NCBI GenBank assembly: GCA_018823105.1
Contig: JAHJJH010000261.1
Span: 1 to 32,307 of the forward strand
Length of the DNA stretch: 32,307 bases
Direction: 5' to 3'
From: Verrucomicrobiota bacterium
Lineage (GTDB): Bacteria > Verrucomicrobiota > Kiritimatiellia > CAIQIC01 > JAGNIJ01
Positions 24,568 to 32,307 of the stretch are shown here, piece by piece. A program made the position numbers and the translations under genes. Under the pieces are notes generated by a model that was not told where the DNA came from, ran no database searches, and was given only the letters and a program-made list of their open reading frames with translations. The first letter of the stretch is position 1. The number at the start of each line of letters is the position of its first letter.

Positions 24568-27264
24568 ATGGCATCCAGCGACCAGAAAAGTGGCGGGCCT
24601 GAAAAGACGGAAGCCTATCGCTATCGTCTCCCTCTGGGCGAAGGGCTGGCGCACTACCGGATTCTGCGTCCGCTGGGCGTGGGGGCCCTGGGCGAGGTCT
24701 ACCTGGCGGAGGATGTCGAGACCCGGAAGCGCTGCGCGCTGCGCGTGTTGCCGGACGAAATCACTGCGAATCCGGGCGCCGCGGATATCCTCCGGGAAGC
24801 CGTGCGCGCCAGCGAGAAGTTGAGCCATCCCCACATCCGCGGCCTGCAGGAGACCGGGACCGATCACGGACTGTTGTACCTGGCCATGGATTACATCGAG
24901 GGTCCGCGCGGCGAGTCGCGCGCGCTCCGGGATGAAATCAGGGAATCCGGCGGCCGCATCCGGGACGAACGAAAGGTCCGGCATATCGTAATGCAGATCT
25001 GCGAGGCGCTGGAAAAGGCCCACGCGGAAGGTGTCGTCCATGGGTACCTGCATCCTTCGGATATCCTGATCGGTTCGCTCGATGCGCAGCGCACCGTGCA
25101 TCGGCGTCTCGGGGGAGGGTCGGGCCGCGGCAATGAGCTGGACCAGCTTGATCTGCAGGTGTCCGAATTCGGCATGATGCCGCTGCGGGAATGGCTAAAG
25201 GCGGGACTGCAGAGCGACGCCTACACGAGCCCGGAAGAGAGGGCCGGAGAAATCACGCCGCAGACCGATCTCTACGCCCTCGGGGTGATTCTGTACCAGA
25301 TGCTCACGGGCGGGCGGCCCGGGGCGACGTATGTCCCCCCGTCCCGCTACGGGGTCAGCAAGGTCTGGGACCCCATTTTGGAGCGATGCCTGCAGCCCGA
25401 TCCCAAGGACCGTTATGAGAGCGCAGTGGAGCTCCAGCGCGACGTACAGAAGGCGGTCAGCCATCGGGCGTTGCGCAACGTCCTGGTGGCCCTCACGTTG
25501 CTGGTGCTGGGTAGCGTGGCGGCGTGGCAGGGCTACCGGGTATGGCTGAAAGTCCAGGCGGCGATCGAACGGCGCGCCGAGGAGCGCCGGCTGGCGGCGG
25601 AACGGCAGGCCGAGGCCGAGTCGCTGATCCGGCAGGCCCGCGACGCCTTCCAATTGCGAAAAATACCGGAGGCGGATGTGCTGGTGCGGCGGGCGCTGGA
25701 CCTGGTCCCCGGCCAACCGGAGGCCCTGGCGCTGCAGAAGGAGATCGAAAAAGCCGGCGACATGGCCCAGGCCGAGGTGGCGAGGATCGACGGATTGAAG
25801 AAGCTGGAAAAATTCCGTGGCGAAGCCGTTGAACCCGACCAGAAGAAAGCCCTCAAAAACGCGGAGGCGCTTTTTGCGCGCGCCGAACAGTTCTTGGCGG
25901 TCCCGGATTACGCCGCGGCCAAGGAGGCTTTCCGCGAGGCCACGGCCGAGTGCGATCGTGGCTTGAAGCTGGGGGAGGAACGCCGCGCGGCCTTGCGGAA
26001 CAAACAGCGGGCGGAGCAGGCGCGGTGGAACGCGAAGCGGCACAGTGCCGAGCAAGATGCCCCCGATTTGTGGGCGAACGCCGAGGACCGATTCAGGGCG
26101 GCGGCCGGGACGATGGAGGACGGCCTTTACGCCGCCGCGTCCAAGGACTGGCAAGGGTCCATTCCGATGTACGGGCAGGCCGAGCAGGTGGGGCTGGCCG
26201 CGATGCGCGTCCGCGCCGAGGAGGCCAGGTCGGTGCGGGCACAGGAGGAAGACCGTCAGACGCGGCGGCGCTGGCCGAGCCTGCCGGACGGCTACCGCGT
26301 GATCGGGCAGGAGACGGATGCCGCCAGCGGCCTGCCCCGGATCATCGAGCATAAGAAGACCGCTTACCGCCTGATGCTGATCCCGGCCGGGTCTTTCCCG
26401 ATGGGCAGTCCGCCCGGGGTGGGCGGGGAGGGTGAACATCCTGCCCGTCGCATCGAGCTGGGCACCTACTGGATCGGCGAGTCGGAAGTGACCGTCGAGC
26501 AGTACACGGAATTCCTTATTGAAAACGGCAACCAGACGGAGGCCGGTGTGACCTGGGTGAACATGGGGCCGGCCGTCAAGCTGGGCATGGTGGAGGGCCA
26601 GTTCATGCCGGACCCTGGCTTCGAAGACCATCCGGTCGTGGAAGTATCCTGGTACGGTGCTCGCGCGTTCGCGGAATGGATCGGCGGCGATCTGCCGACC
26701 GAGGCACAGTGGGAGAAGGCGGTCAAGGGCGGCCGGGATCCCCGTTGGCCCTGGGGTGACCGCTGGGATTGGACCCAGGCCAATACCGCCGAGCGGCTCG
26801 CCGGGAGAACCGACTTCAAGAATTACGCGGAATGGCTGTCTTGGTGGGAGCCCTATCAGCGGATCTTCCTGGCCAAGAAAAAAGACGCCTACAAGGAAAC
26901 GACCCGGCCGGTGCGCAGTTACGCCCCTAACGGGTATGGGCTGTACGACATGGCGGGCAATGTGCTCGAGTGGTGCCTGGATTACTACGTGCCGGACGCC
27001 TATCGCAGGTTGAAGGACGGGCAAAAAGATCCGTCGCCGGTGCGCGAGGGATCGCAGGAGACGGTCATTTACTGGCGCGGCGGGGAACGGGTCGAGGAAA
27101 CGTCCGAGTGCCGGGTCGTCCGGGGCGGGAGCTGGGGGTACATGGGCGAGTTCTCGCGCTGCGCCTTCCGTTTCAAGGCCCTGTCCACGGGTCGGTATTC
27201 GGACGGCGGCTTCCGGGTGGTGGCTCTTCCCAAGCCGTCCAAGGCGCCAAGCACAGGCCCTTGA
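24568..27264 (+). CDS. Membrane pseudokinase with C-terminal SUMF1/FGE-like domain
   Basis: The 898-residue product has a Hanks-type kinase fold (about 30-292), a basic junction and one membrane segment (about 304-322), an Ala/Glu/Arg-rich helical stretch (about 330-560) and a SUMF1/formylglycine-generating-like domain (about 600-893: IPAGSFPMGSPPG, LPTEAQWEKA, YDMAGNVLEWC, VVRGGSWGY, SRCAFRF). The kinase keeps its glycine loop (GVGALGEV) and SPEE, but the ATP-binding Lys is Arg59, HRDLKPSN reads HGYLHPSD (Asp to Tyr160, Lys to His162) and DFG is EFG (Glu200). It is therefore probably inactive as a kinase. The SUMF1 domain lacks the closely spaced cysteine pair of true formylglycine enzymes. 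It may be a binding or scaffold protein. The ribosome binding site is weak. Confidence 0.9.
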   Translation: MASSDQKSGGPEKTEAYRYRLPLGEGLAHYRILRPLGVGALGEVYLAEDVETRKRCALRVLPDEITANPGAADILREAVRASEKLSHPHIRGLQETGTDHGLLYLAMDYIEGPRGESRALRDEIRESGGRIRDERKVRHIVMQICEALEKAHAEGVVHGYLHPSDILIGSLDAQRTVHRRLGGGSGRGNELDQLDLQVSEFGMMPLREWLKAGLQSDAYTSPEERAGEITPQTDLYALGVILYQMLTGGRPGATYVPPSRYGVSKVWDPILERCLQPDPKDRYESAVELQRDVQKAVSHRALRNVLVALTLLVLGSVAAWQGYRVWLKVQAAIERRAEERRLAAERQAEAESLIRQARDAFQLRKIPEADVLVRRALDLVPGQPEALALQKEIEKAGDMAQAEVARIDGLKKLEKFRGEAVEPDQKKALKNAEALFARAEQFLAVPDYAAAKEAFREATAECDRGLKLGEERRAALRNKQRAEQARWNAKRHSAEQDAPDLWANAEDRFRAAAGTMEDGLYAAASKDWQGSIPMYGQAEQVGLAAMRVRAEEARSVRAQEEDRQTRRRWPSLPDGYRVIGQETDAASGLPRIIEHKKTAYRLMLIPAGSFPMGSPPGVGGEGEHPARRIELGTYWIGESEVTVEQYTEFLIENGNQTEAGVTWVNMGPAVKLGMVEGQFMPDPGFEDHPVVEVSWYGARAFAEWIGGDLPTEAQWEKAVKGGRDPRWPWGDRWDWTQANTAERLAGRTDFKNYAEWLSWWEPYQRIFLAKKKDAYKETTRPVRSYAPNGYGLYDMAGNVLEWCLDYYVPDAYRRLKDGQKDPSPVREGSQETVIYWRGGERVEETSECRVVRGGSWGYMGEFSRCAFRFKALSTGRYSDGGFRVVALPKPSKAPSTGP

Positions 27265-27328
27265 AATGGAGAGTCGGGTAGCGCGGCTTGGCTGATATAA
27301 GTCGGGCCATACTGGAAAAGACGTTTTA

Positions 27329-27417
27329 TGTAGGGCCTCCGCTTGTCGGAGGCCGAAATTCGGCGCGCCGCATCCGCCTTCGTCAAACTTCGGCGAGACA
27401 AGAGCGGCGGCCCTACA
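27329..27417. repeat. 89-base double-hairpin element with TGTAGGGCC ends
   Basis: Perfect 9-base terminal inverted repeats TGTAGGGCC (27329-27337) and GGCCCTACA (27409-27417) enclose a perfect hairpin GGCCTCCG/CGGAGGCC (27334-27354) and a weaker second stem region with ATCCGCCTTCGTC (27371-27383). That word is shared with the tandem element at 22634. It lies between the pseudokinase and nitroreductase genes and could lie in the leader of the latter. Confidence 0.85.
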
Positions 27418-27468
27418 TCCGCATGTCCATTCAATTATGGACTGACTAACAAATCAGGAGGCGACACG

Positions 27469-27969
27469 ATGGACCTGTTTACGGCGATCGAGGAACGATA
27501 CAGCACGCGTAAGTATTCCGGCGAACCCGTGCCGCATGAACAACTGAAAATCATCGCGGACGCGGGCCGGCGCGCGCCGACGGCCCGGAACGAGCAGCCC
27601 TGGGAATTTGTGATCGTCACCGCGTGCGCGCGCCTGGTGGAACTGGCCGGCCTGACCGATCACGGAAGGTTCATTGCCGAGGCGGGCGGCTGCATCGCCG
27701 TGCTATGCCGCTCGACGAAATACTATCTCGAGGACGGATGCGCGGCCACGGAGAACATCCTGCTGGCGGCCACGGCGCTGGATCTTCAGACCTGCTGGGT
27801 GGCCGGCGACAAGAAGCCGTATGCGCTGAAGGTCTGCGAGTTTCTCGGCGCGCCGCCGGATCTCAAACTGGTCTCCCTGGTGGCCATCGGGCGCGCGGCC
27901 GAACCCGCCCGGAGGGCGCCCAAGCGGGAACTGGATAAAATCCTCCATTGGGAAAAATACGGCCCCTGA
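27469..27969 (+). CDS. Nitroreductase-family flavoprotein
   Basis: The 166-residue product is a compact FMN-dependent nitroreductase-fold protein. It has AIEERYSTRKYSGEPVP (about 5-21), RRAPTARNEQPWEFVIV, GCAATENILLAATALDLQTCW split around the dimer helix, and the C-terminal VSLVAIGRAAE. Such enzymes reduce nitro compounds, quinones or enones with NAD(P)H; the natural substrate cannot be read from sequence. AGGAGG lies 7 bases before the ATG at 27469, which settles the start. It converges with the flavoprotein gene, with a palindromic repeat between. Confidence 0.9.
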   Translation: MDLFTAIEERYSTRKYSGEPVPHEQLKIIADAGRRAPTARNEQPWEFVIVTACARLVELAGLTDHGRFIAEAGGCIAVLCRSTKYYLEDGCAATENILLAATALDLQTCWVAGDKKPYALKVCEFLGAPPDLKLVSLVAIGRAAEPARRAPKRELDKILHWEKYGP

Positions 27970-27978
27970 AAGCCAACC

Positions 27979-28044
27979 TGTAGTTGCGCGTGTGACACGC
28001 ACAAAGAGTCCGGCGTCCCGACGCCGCGTCGGAACGCCTCTACA
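27979..28044. repeat. Double-hairpin element between convergent genes
   Basis: TGTAG (27979-27983) and CTACA (28040-28044) flank two perfect hairpins: GCGTGT/ACACGC (with 1-base centre, 27988-28000) and GGCGTC/GACGCC (28012-28025). The TAG stop of the minus-strand flavoprotein gene (28040-28042) lies in the right end. The design matches the other GTAG/CTAC elements although the stem sequences differ. It may separate the converging transcripts. Confidence 0.75.
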
Positions 28045-29311
28045 ACTTGTCTCCGGCGGCCGCCAGGCCGGCCAGGTGCCCGCTGGAGAACGCCCACTGC
28101 AAGTTGAACCCGCCGCAGGGGCCGTCCAGGTCCACCACTTCCCCCGCGAAATACAAGCCCGACACCCGGCGACTTTCCAGCGTCCGGGGATTGATCTCTT
28201 CCAGGCGGACGCCGCCGCGCGTGACCATGGCGTGCTCGAATCCTTCCGTTCCGGTGAGCGTCAGCGGCCAGGCCGCCAGGTGGTCGCCCAAGGCTTTCCT
28301 CTGCGTCCGGGAAAGGCGAGCGGCCGTGAGATCCCGCGGCAACCCGGCGACCCCGATCAACGCCTCGGCCACGGAACGCGGCAGAAAGCCGTCCAGCCAT
28401 TTTAGGACCATGCGCCGTCCGCCGGCCTGCGGCCACTCGTCCAGCCGCTTTATCCAGTCCACAGGGCGCAGGCCGGGCGACAGGTTCAGGAAAGCCGGAA
28501 CAGGACCGCCGTCCTGGAGCCGGTCGCTGACCGCGCCGGACAGGTCCAGGGCCGCCGGGCCGGAAAGACCCCGGTGCGTGAAAAGCAGCGCCCCGCGCGT
28601 GGTCACGGTGTGGGTTCCTTTCGGCGCGAGACGAAGTTCGACCTCGGGAAGTGTCGCCCCCGCGCAGGAGGCCGGCCACTTCTCCCGCGTGATCAGCGGC
28701 ACCAGGGCGGGTCGGGGGGGCGCGATGACATGGCCGGCCTGCCGCGCCAACTCGTATCCGCTTTCACCGCCGCCCAAGGGGACATAACTGAGCCCGCCGG
28801 TCGCCACGATGACCCGCGGGCAGCGGATGACGCCGCGGGTGGTTTCCAGTCCAGCCAGGCGGCGGCCCCGGAGGACCAGCGCCGTCACCGCGCAATCCAC
28901 GTGGATGCACACGCCGGAGCGGATGGAGGCTTGCATGAGCGCCCGCTGGACATCCGCCCCGGATTCGGAAACGGGATAGACGTGAAGCCCGTCGGGCGAG
29001 AAGGTGGGGACGCCGAGGCGTTTCAACATCTGCCGCAAGGCCTTGGAGTCCAGGGCGGCTAGCGCGGGCTGGATGAACCGACCCCGCCGGCCAAAGCGGG
29101 CCATGAAGGACTCCGCGTCCAAGGTGTTCGACAGATTGCAGCGTCCGCCGCCGCTGGCCATCAACCGTAGACCCGGCCGGGCCATTTTCTCATAAATAAT
29201 AACCCGGCCGCCGCCCTTTACCGCGGCCAGTGCGGCCGTCAATCCCGCCGTCCCGCCCCCGACAATCGCCACGTCGCAGGTTCTGTCTATCTCCCGGTAC
29301 TGATGGCTCAT
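28040..29311 (-). CDS. HI0933/BaiN-type FAD-dependent oxidoreductase
   Basis: The 423-residue product belongs to the YhiN/HI0933/BaiN flavoprotein family. It has the FAD-binding VAIVGGGTAGLTAALAA (about 14-30), the family-specific SGGGRCNLSNT, ATGGLSYVPLGGGESGYELA, and the C-terminal GGVRLEEINPRTLESRRVSG, LYFAGEVVDLDGPCGG and FNLQWAFSSG. Most members have no known substrate; one group acts on bile-acid intermediates in gut bacteria, which need not apply here. The ATG at 29311 is chosen because FAD-binding motif spacing fits; an ATG at 29329 is possible. No ribosome binding site is visible. It is divergent from the sensor kinase gene. Confidence 0.9.
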   Translation of the reverse strand: MSHQYREIDRTCDVAIVGGGTAGLTAALAAVKGGGRVIIYEKMARPGLRLMASGGGRCNLSNTLDAESFMARFGRRGRFIQPALAALDSKALRQMLKRLGVPTFSPDGLHVYPVSESGADVQRALMQASIRSGVCIHVDCAVTALVLRGRRLAGLETTRGVIRCPRVIVATGGLSYVPLGGGESGYELARQAGHVIAPPRPALVPLITREKWPASCAGATLPEVELRLAPKGTHTVTTRGALLFTHRGLSGPAALDLSGAVSDRLQDGGPVPAFLNLSPGLRPVDWIKRLDEWPQAGGRRMVLKWLDGFLPRSVAEALIGVAGLPRDLTAARLSRTQRKALGDHLAAWPLTLTGTEGFEHAMVTRGGVRLEEINPRTLESRRVSGLYFAGEVVDLDGPCGGFNLQWAFSSGHLAGLAAAGDKL

Positions 29312-29393
29312 GGAACGGAGATTATCCATTTGCGGGACGGTGGAGAAGCGAATTGCCGGCGGGCAGGTTCGCGAGGGCCGGATTCGTTTGGGT

Positions 29394-29422
29394 TTGGCAG
29401 GAGGGGCCCCGACCGGTATAAG
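29394..29422 (+). promoter_or_regulatory. Promoter of the hybrid sensor kinase gene
   Basis: TTGGCA (29394-29399) and TATAAG (29417-29422) are separated by exactly 17 bases. The predicted start is near 29429, about 27 bases before the ATG at 29456. Confidence 0.55.
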
Positions 29423-29455
29423 AAACAAGCATTGAGCCAGAGGTCCGGCGATATC

Positions 29456-32233
29456 ATGAACATGGTGACGAGACAGAGGAGGGGCGCGGGTTGGATCCCC
29501 CTGTGGTTGCTTATCGGGGCGGCACTTTCCGGGGGTTCCGGGCTGGCGTTCGCCGCTGACGCGCCGCGCGATATTTCGCCCGCGCGGCAGGGCAAAAAAG
29601 TGCTGGTCCTGCACTCCTACCATTACGGCATGCGCTGGGCCGCGAGCATTATCCGGGGCATCGAGGCAGTTTTTGAGAGCCCTGAGGGCCGGTGGCATGT
29701 GCTCCAGCACGAGTTCATGGATACCAAGCGAATCTCGTCACCGGAATACTTCGAGGAACTCGCGCGACTCTTTGCGATGAAGTTTCGGGCCGATGAGTTC
29801 GACGTGATCATCGCGTCGGACGACGATGCCTTCAGTTTCCTGCTCCAGTACCGCGATCGTCTGTTTGACGCCACGCCGGTGGTGTTCTGCGGCGTGAATT
29901 ACTTCCAGCCCGGGATGCTGGAGGGCCCATCGGGGATCACGGGCGTGGTGGAATCCTATGATCTGGTCGGCACGCTGGATGCCGCTTTGGCGCTGCATCC
30001 CAAAACGCACCTCGTGTTCGTGGTCAACGATCAGACCTCTACGGGGGTGGCCAACAACAAGCGGGTCGAGGAGATCATCCCGGCCTACAGCGATCGCGTG
30101 TCGTTCCGTTTCGCCGGGCCCTCGAGCATGGCGGAACTGCTGGAAGATATTCGCGGCCTCCCGGAAGACAGCCTGATCCTGCTGATGTCGTTCAACCGCG
30201 ACCGGCTGGGGCAGGTGTTCCGCTACCGGGATAGTGCCCGCCTGGTGTGCTCCAGCAGCCCGCTGCCCGTTTATAGCGTCTGGGCGTTCTACTTGGGCGA
30301 CGGCATCGTCGGCGGCATGTTGACCAGCGGGGAGATTCACGGGCGGGCCGCCGCGGGGATGGCCCTTCGCATCCTGGGCGGGGAGCGGGCGGAGGATATC
30401 CCGGTGATCCTGCAATGCCCGAACCAGTACATGTTTGACGACGACCAGTTGCGCCGATTCGGGCTTTCCGCTTCGCAACTGTCCGCCGGCAGCGTGGTGA
30501 TCAACCAGCCCGAAATATTCTATTTGATGAGTAAGCGCACGATGTGGTTCTTCCTGGCGGGGGCCGGTCTCCTGGGGATGCTGGCCGTGGTCTACGGGAT
30601 CAACATCAACAAGCGTCTGCAGGCGCAGCACGCGCTGCAAAGCGCCAATGAACAGATGCGGCGGGAGATGGCCGACCGGCTTCAGGCTCAACAGGAACGC
30701 GAACGTCTGGCCACCGCCATCGCGCAGATGGCCGATGGCGTAGTGATCGCCGACGTGCAGCAAGGGATCATTACCTATGTCAATCCCGCCCTGGAGCAGA
30801 TGACCGGCTATAGCGCGGCGGAACTCCTGGGGCAGAGCGTCCGGATCTTCGGCCGGCCCGAACAGATCCATCAGGTCCGCGAGGTCATGGAGGTCATGCG
30901 GCGCGGCGAAAGCTGGCGGGGACGCATGCGGACCCGGCGCAAAGACGGGAGACTGCGCGATGAAGACGTGGTGATTTCCCCGGTGCGGGAGGCCACGGGA
31001 CGGGTCAGCCATTACCTGGCGATCCGGCGCGACGTGACGGAGAGCGTGGCGCTGCAGAACCAGGTCATGGAAACGCAGAAAATCGAGACCGTCGGGGAGA
31101 TCGCCGGCGGCATCGCGCACGATTTCAACAACATGCTGACGGTCATCTTGAGCAGCGCCCAGTTCCTGGCCGAGGCGGTGGGCGCCGACCCGAAACTTGC
31201 CAAGGATGCGAACGAGATCGTCCGGACGGCCAAACGGGCATCCGTGCTGACCCGGGAACTGCTCACCTTCCGTCGGAAGCATCCGCTCGAACTGAAACCG
31301 CGGAACATCAATGAAGTGGTCCGGCGCATGGAGAGCATGCTTCACCATATCGCGGGCGAAAGGGTCCGCCTTGTCCTCGACCTCGCTCGCGAACCGTGCG
31401 TCGCTCAAATTGACCGGGCGCGGATCGAGCAGGCGCTTGCCAATCTTGTGATGAACGCCCGCGACGCCATTGAAGGGAAGGGAGAAGTCACCGTCAGCAC
31501 GTCATTGACGACTCTGGGCTCCGAGAGCGCGGCCGATTTTATCGAGCCGCCGGAACCCACGCCCGGCCGCTATGTCCGCATCGCCGTGCGTGACACGGGC
31601 TGCGGTATCCCCGAGGCCATCCGCGGGCGGATTTTTGAGCCCCTGTTCACCACCAAGCCCGAGGGGGAGGGAACCGGGCTGGGCCTGTCCGTCGTGTCCG
31701 GGATCATTAAGCAGCACAACGGCCGGCTGGCGCTGGAGACGCAACTGGACAAAGGCAGCGTGTTCAAGCTCTACATCCCCGCGGTATACGCGCCGCCGGC
31801 CGATCTGGCCGCCACGGGCCTGGTGCCCACCATTCCGGGCGGCAAGGAAACCGTGCTTCTGGTGGAAGACGAAAGATCGGTCAGGGAGGTCGCGGGCCGG
31901 ATCATGGCTCATCTCGGTTACAAGGTGCTCACCGCCGATTGCGCCGAGAGCGCTCTGCAGCTGGTCGAGAAAACCCAGGAAACGATCCATCTGCTTTTCA
32001 CGGATATTGTCATGCCCGGTATGGACGGCGTGAGCCTGGCCCGCGAACTGTTGAAACAGAAGCCGGGGCTCCGCGTCGTGTTCGCCTCCGGCTATTCCCA
32101 GGAGCGCTTGGGCAAGGACCCGGAGCTGGCTTCGATTCCCCTGCTGAAGAAACCTTTTGAGGCCGGCGAACTGGCGCGCCTGATCCGCAGTGTGCTGGAT
32201 GGCCCCGATTCGCAGTCCGGCGCCACAGCTTGA
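29456..32233 (+). CDS. Hybrid sensor histidine kinase with periplasmic ABC substrate-binding-like domain
   Basis: The 925-residue product starts with a signal peptide (about 1-33, ending AFA). A periplasmic ABC_sub_bind-like domain follows (about 48-340: VLVLHSYHYGMRW, FDVIIASDDDAF, VVFCGVNYF). Then come a membrane segment (about 362-384), a coiled linker, a PAS domain (about 415-530, VNPALEQMTGYSAAELLG), a histidine kinase core and a receiver domain. The phospho-acceptor is His555 in GGIAHDFNNML; the N box is NLVMNARDAI and the G boxes are DTGCGIP and GEGTGLGLS. The receiver has acceptor Asp850 in TDIVMPGMDG and the KKPF lysine. All catalytic residues are present. It presumably senses a small ligand outside the membrane. 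No separate response regulator is adjacent. A good promoter precedes it. Confidence 0.93.
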   Translation: MNMVTRQRRGAGWIPLWLLIGAALSGGSGLAFAADAPRDISPARQGKKVLVLHSYHYGMRWAASIIRGIEAVFESPEGRWHVLQHEFMDTKRISSPEYFEELARLFAMKFRADEFDVIIASDDDAFSFLLQYRDRLFDATPVVFCGVNYFQPGMLEGPSGITGVVESYDLVGTLDAALALHPKTHLVFVVNDQTSTGVANNKRVEEIIPAYSDRVSFRFAGPSSMAELLEDIRGLPEDSLILLMSFNRDRLGQVFRYRDSARLVCSSSPLPVYSVWAFYLGDGIVGGMLTSGEIHGRAAAGMALRILGGERAEDIPVILQCPNQYMFDDDQLRRFGLSASQLSAGSVVINQPEIFYLMSKRTMWFFLAGAGLLGMLAVVYGININKRLQAQHALQSANEQMRREMADRLQAQQERERLATAIAQMADGVVIADVQQGIITYVNPALEQMTGYSAAELLGQSVRIFGRPEQIHQVREVMEVMRRGESWRGRMRTRRKDGRLRDEDVVISPVREATGRVSHYLAIRRDVTESVALQNQVMETQKIETVGEIAGGIAHDFNNMLTVILSSAQFLAEAVGADPKLAKDANEIVRTAKRASVLTRELLTFRRKHPLELKPRNINEVVRRMESMLHHIAGERVRLVLDLAREPCVAQIDRARIEQALANLVMNARDAIEGKGEVTVSTSLTTLGSESAADFIEPPEPTPGRYVRIAVRDTGCGIPEAIRGRIFEPLFTTKPEGEGTGLGLSVVSGIIKQHNGRLALETQLDKGSVFKLYIPAVYAPPADLAATGLVPTIPGGKETVLLVEDERSVREVAGRIMAHLGYKVLTADCAESALQLVEKTQETIHLLFTDIVMPGMDGVSLARELLKQKPGLRVVFASGYSQERLGKDPELASIPLLKKPFEAGELARLIRSVLDGPDSQSGATA

Positions 32234-32261
32234 TACCGCCCGCCGCGGCTCGTGCTGCGCA

Positions 32262-32276
32262 GCGAAGCGGCTTCGC
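32262..32276. repeat. Short palindrome after the sensor kinase gene
   Basis: GCGAAGC-G-GCTTCGC is a 15-base palindrome 28 bases after the stop codon. No T-run follows before the window ends, so it is not a clear terminator; it may belong to another intergenic repeat cut by the window edge. Confidence 0.4.
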
Positions 32277-32307
32277 AGAGTAGCAAGCGGACGGGCCGCC
32301 GATGAGA

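Noticed and set aside
25195-27024. Long minus-strand open frame (609 codons) opposite the pseudokinase
   Set aside because: The plus strand encodes recognisable kinase, membrane and SUMF1 segments; the antisense translation shows only composition bias.

Overview
The window looks like a piece of a chromosome of about 60-65% GC from a Gram-negative bacterium of the PVC superphylum. Kiritimatiellota or Verrucomicrobiota is my best guess, but no rRNA or other phylogenetic marker is present to prove it. The hints are a ddl-ftsQ-ftsA-ftsZ cluster, a GmhA-type heptose isomerase, a lipobox lipoprotein, a kinase-like/SUMF1 fusion, and many short palindromic repeats between genes. Almost everything else is core metabolism and cell-cycle machinery. 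There is no phage, CRISPR array, intact insertion sequence or recognisable defence system.

Layout, left to right: (1) 1-3990, end of the division and cell-wall cluster: ddl (5' end outside), ftsQ, ftsA, ftsZ. FtsZ carries an unusual T7 loop. (2) 3991-4947, a short lower-GC islet with one small lipoprotein gene. It lies between an intact tRNA-Lys(UUU) and a decayed copy of the 3' half of the same tRNA. (3) 5037-8781, biotin synthesis: bioF-bioH-bioC on the minus strand with 4-base overlaps, and bioB divergent. bioA and bioD are not here. (4) 8869-12764: a SplB-like radical SAM protein, nadA, an unrecognised protein with a Cys3-His cluster, and a DnaQ-type exonuclease with an apparent export or anchor sequence. 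(5) 12765-13279, a repeat-rich gap with a possible promoter. (6) 13280-16355: cysS, tmk, holB. (7) 16595-21079, a probable operon: accB-accC, an Asp23 protein, its AmaP-like membrane anchor, a gmhA-like isomerase and a PfkB sugar kinase. (8) 21116-24524: folE (minus), a SAM hydroxide adenosyltransferase and pgi. (9) 24568-32233: a pseudokinase-SUMF1 membrane protein, a nitroreductase, a HI0933/BaiN-type flavoprotein (minus) and a hybrid sensor kinase with a periplasmic substrate-binding-like domain.

The biotin genes supply the cofactor of the acetyl-CoA carboxylase carrier and carboxylase encoded 10 kb away. Tmk, HolB and CysS are housekeeping genes. GmhA may feed heptose synthesis for the outer envelope.

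The most interesting signals are: a family of intergenic elements with GTAG/CTAC ends and variable perfect hairpins, some of which supply the TAG stop codon of the neighbouring gene; the tRNA-Lys partial duplication; the FtsZ T7-loop substitution; the doubly degenerate kinase/SUMF1 protein; and the exported-looking DnaQ exonuclease. I found no convincing completely new multi-gene system. All similarity statements come from reading motifs; no database search was run.
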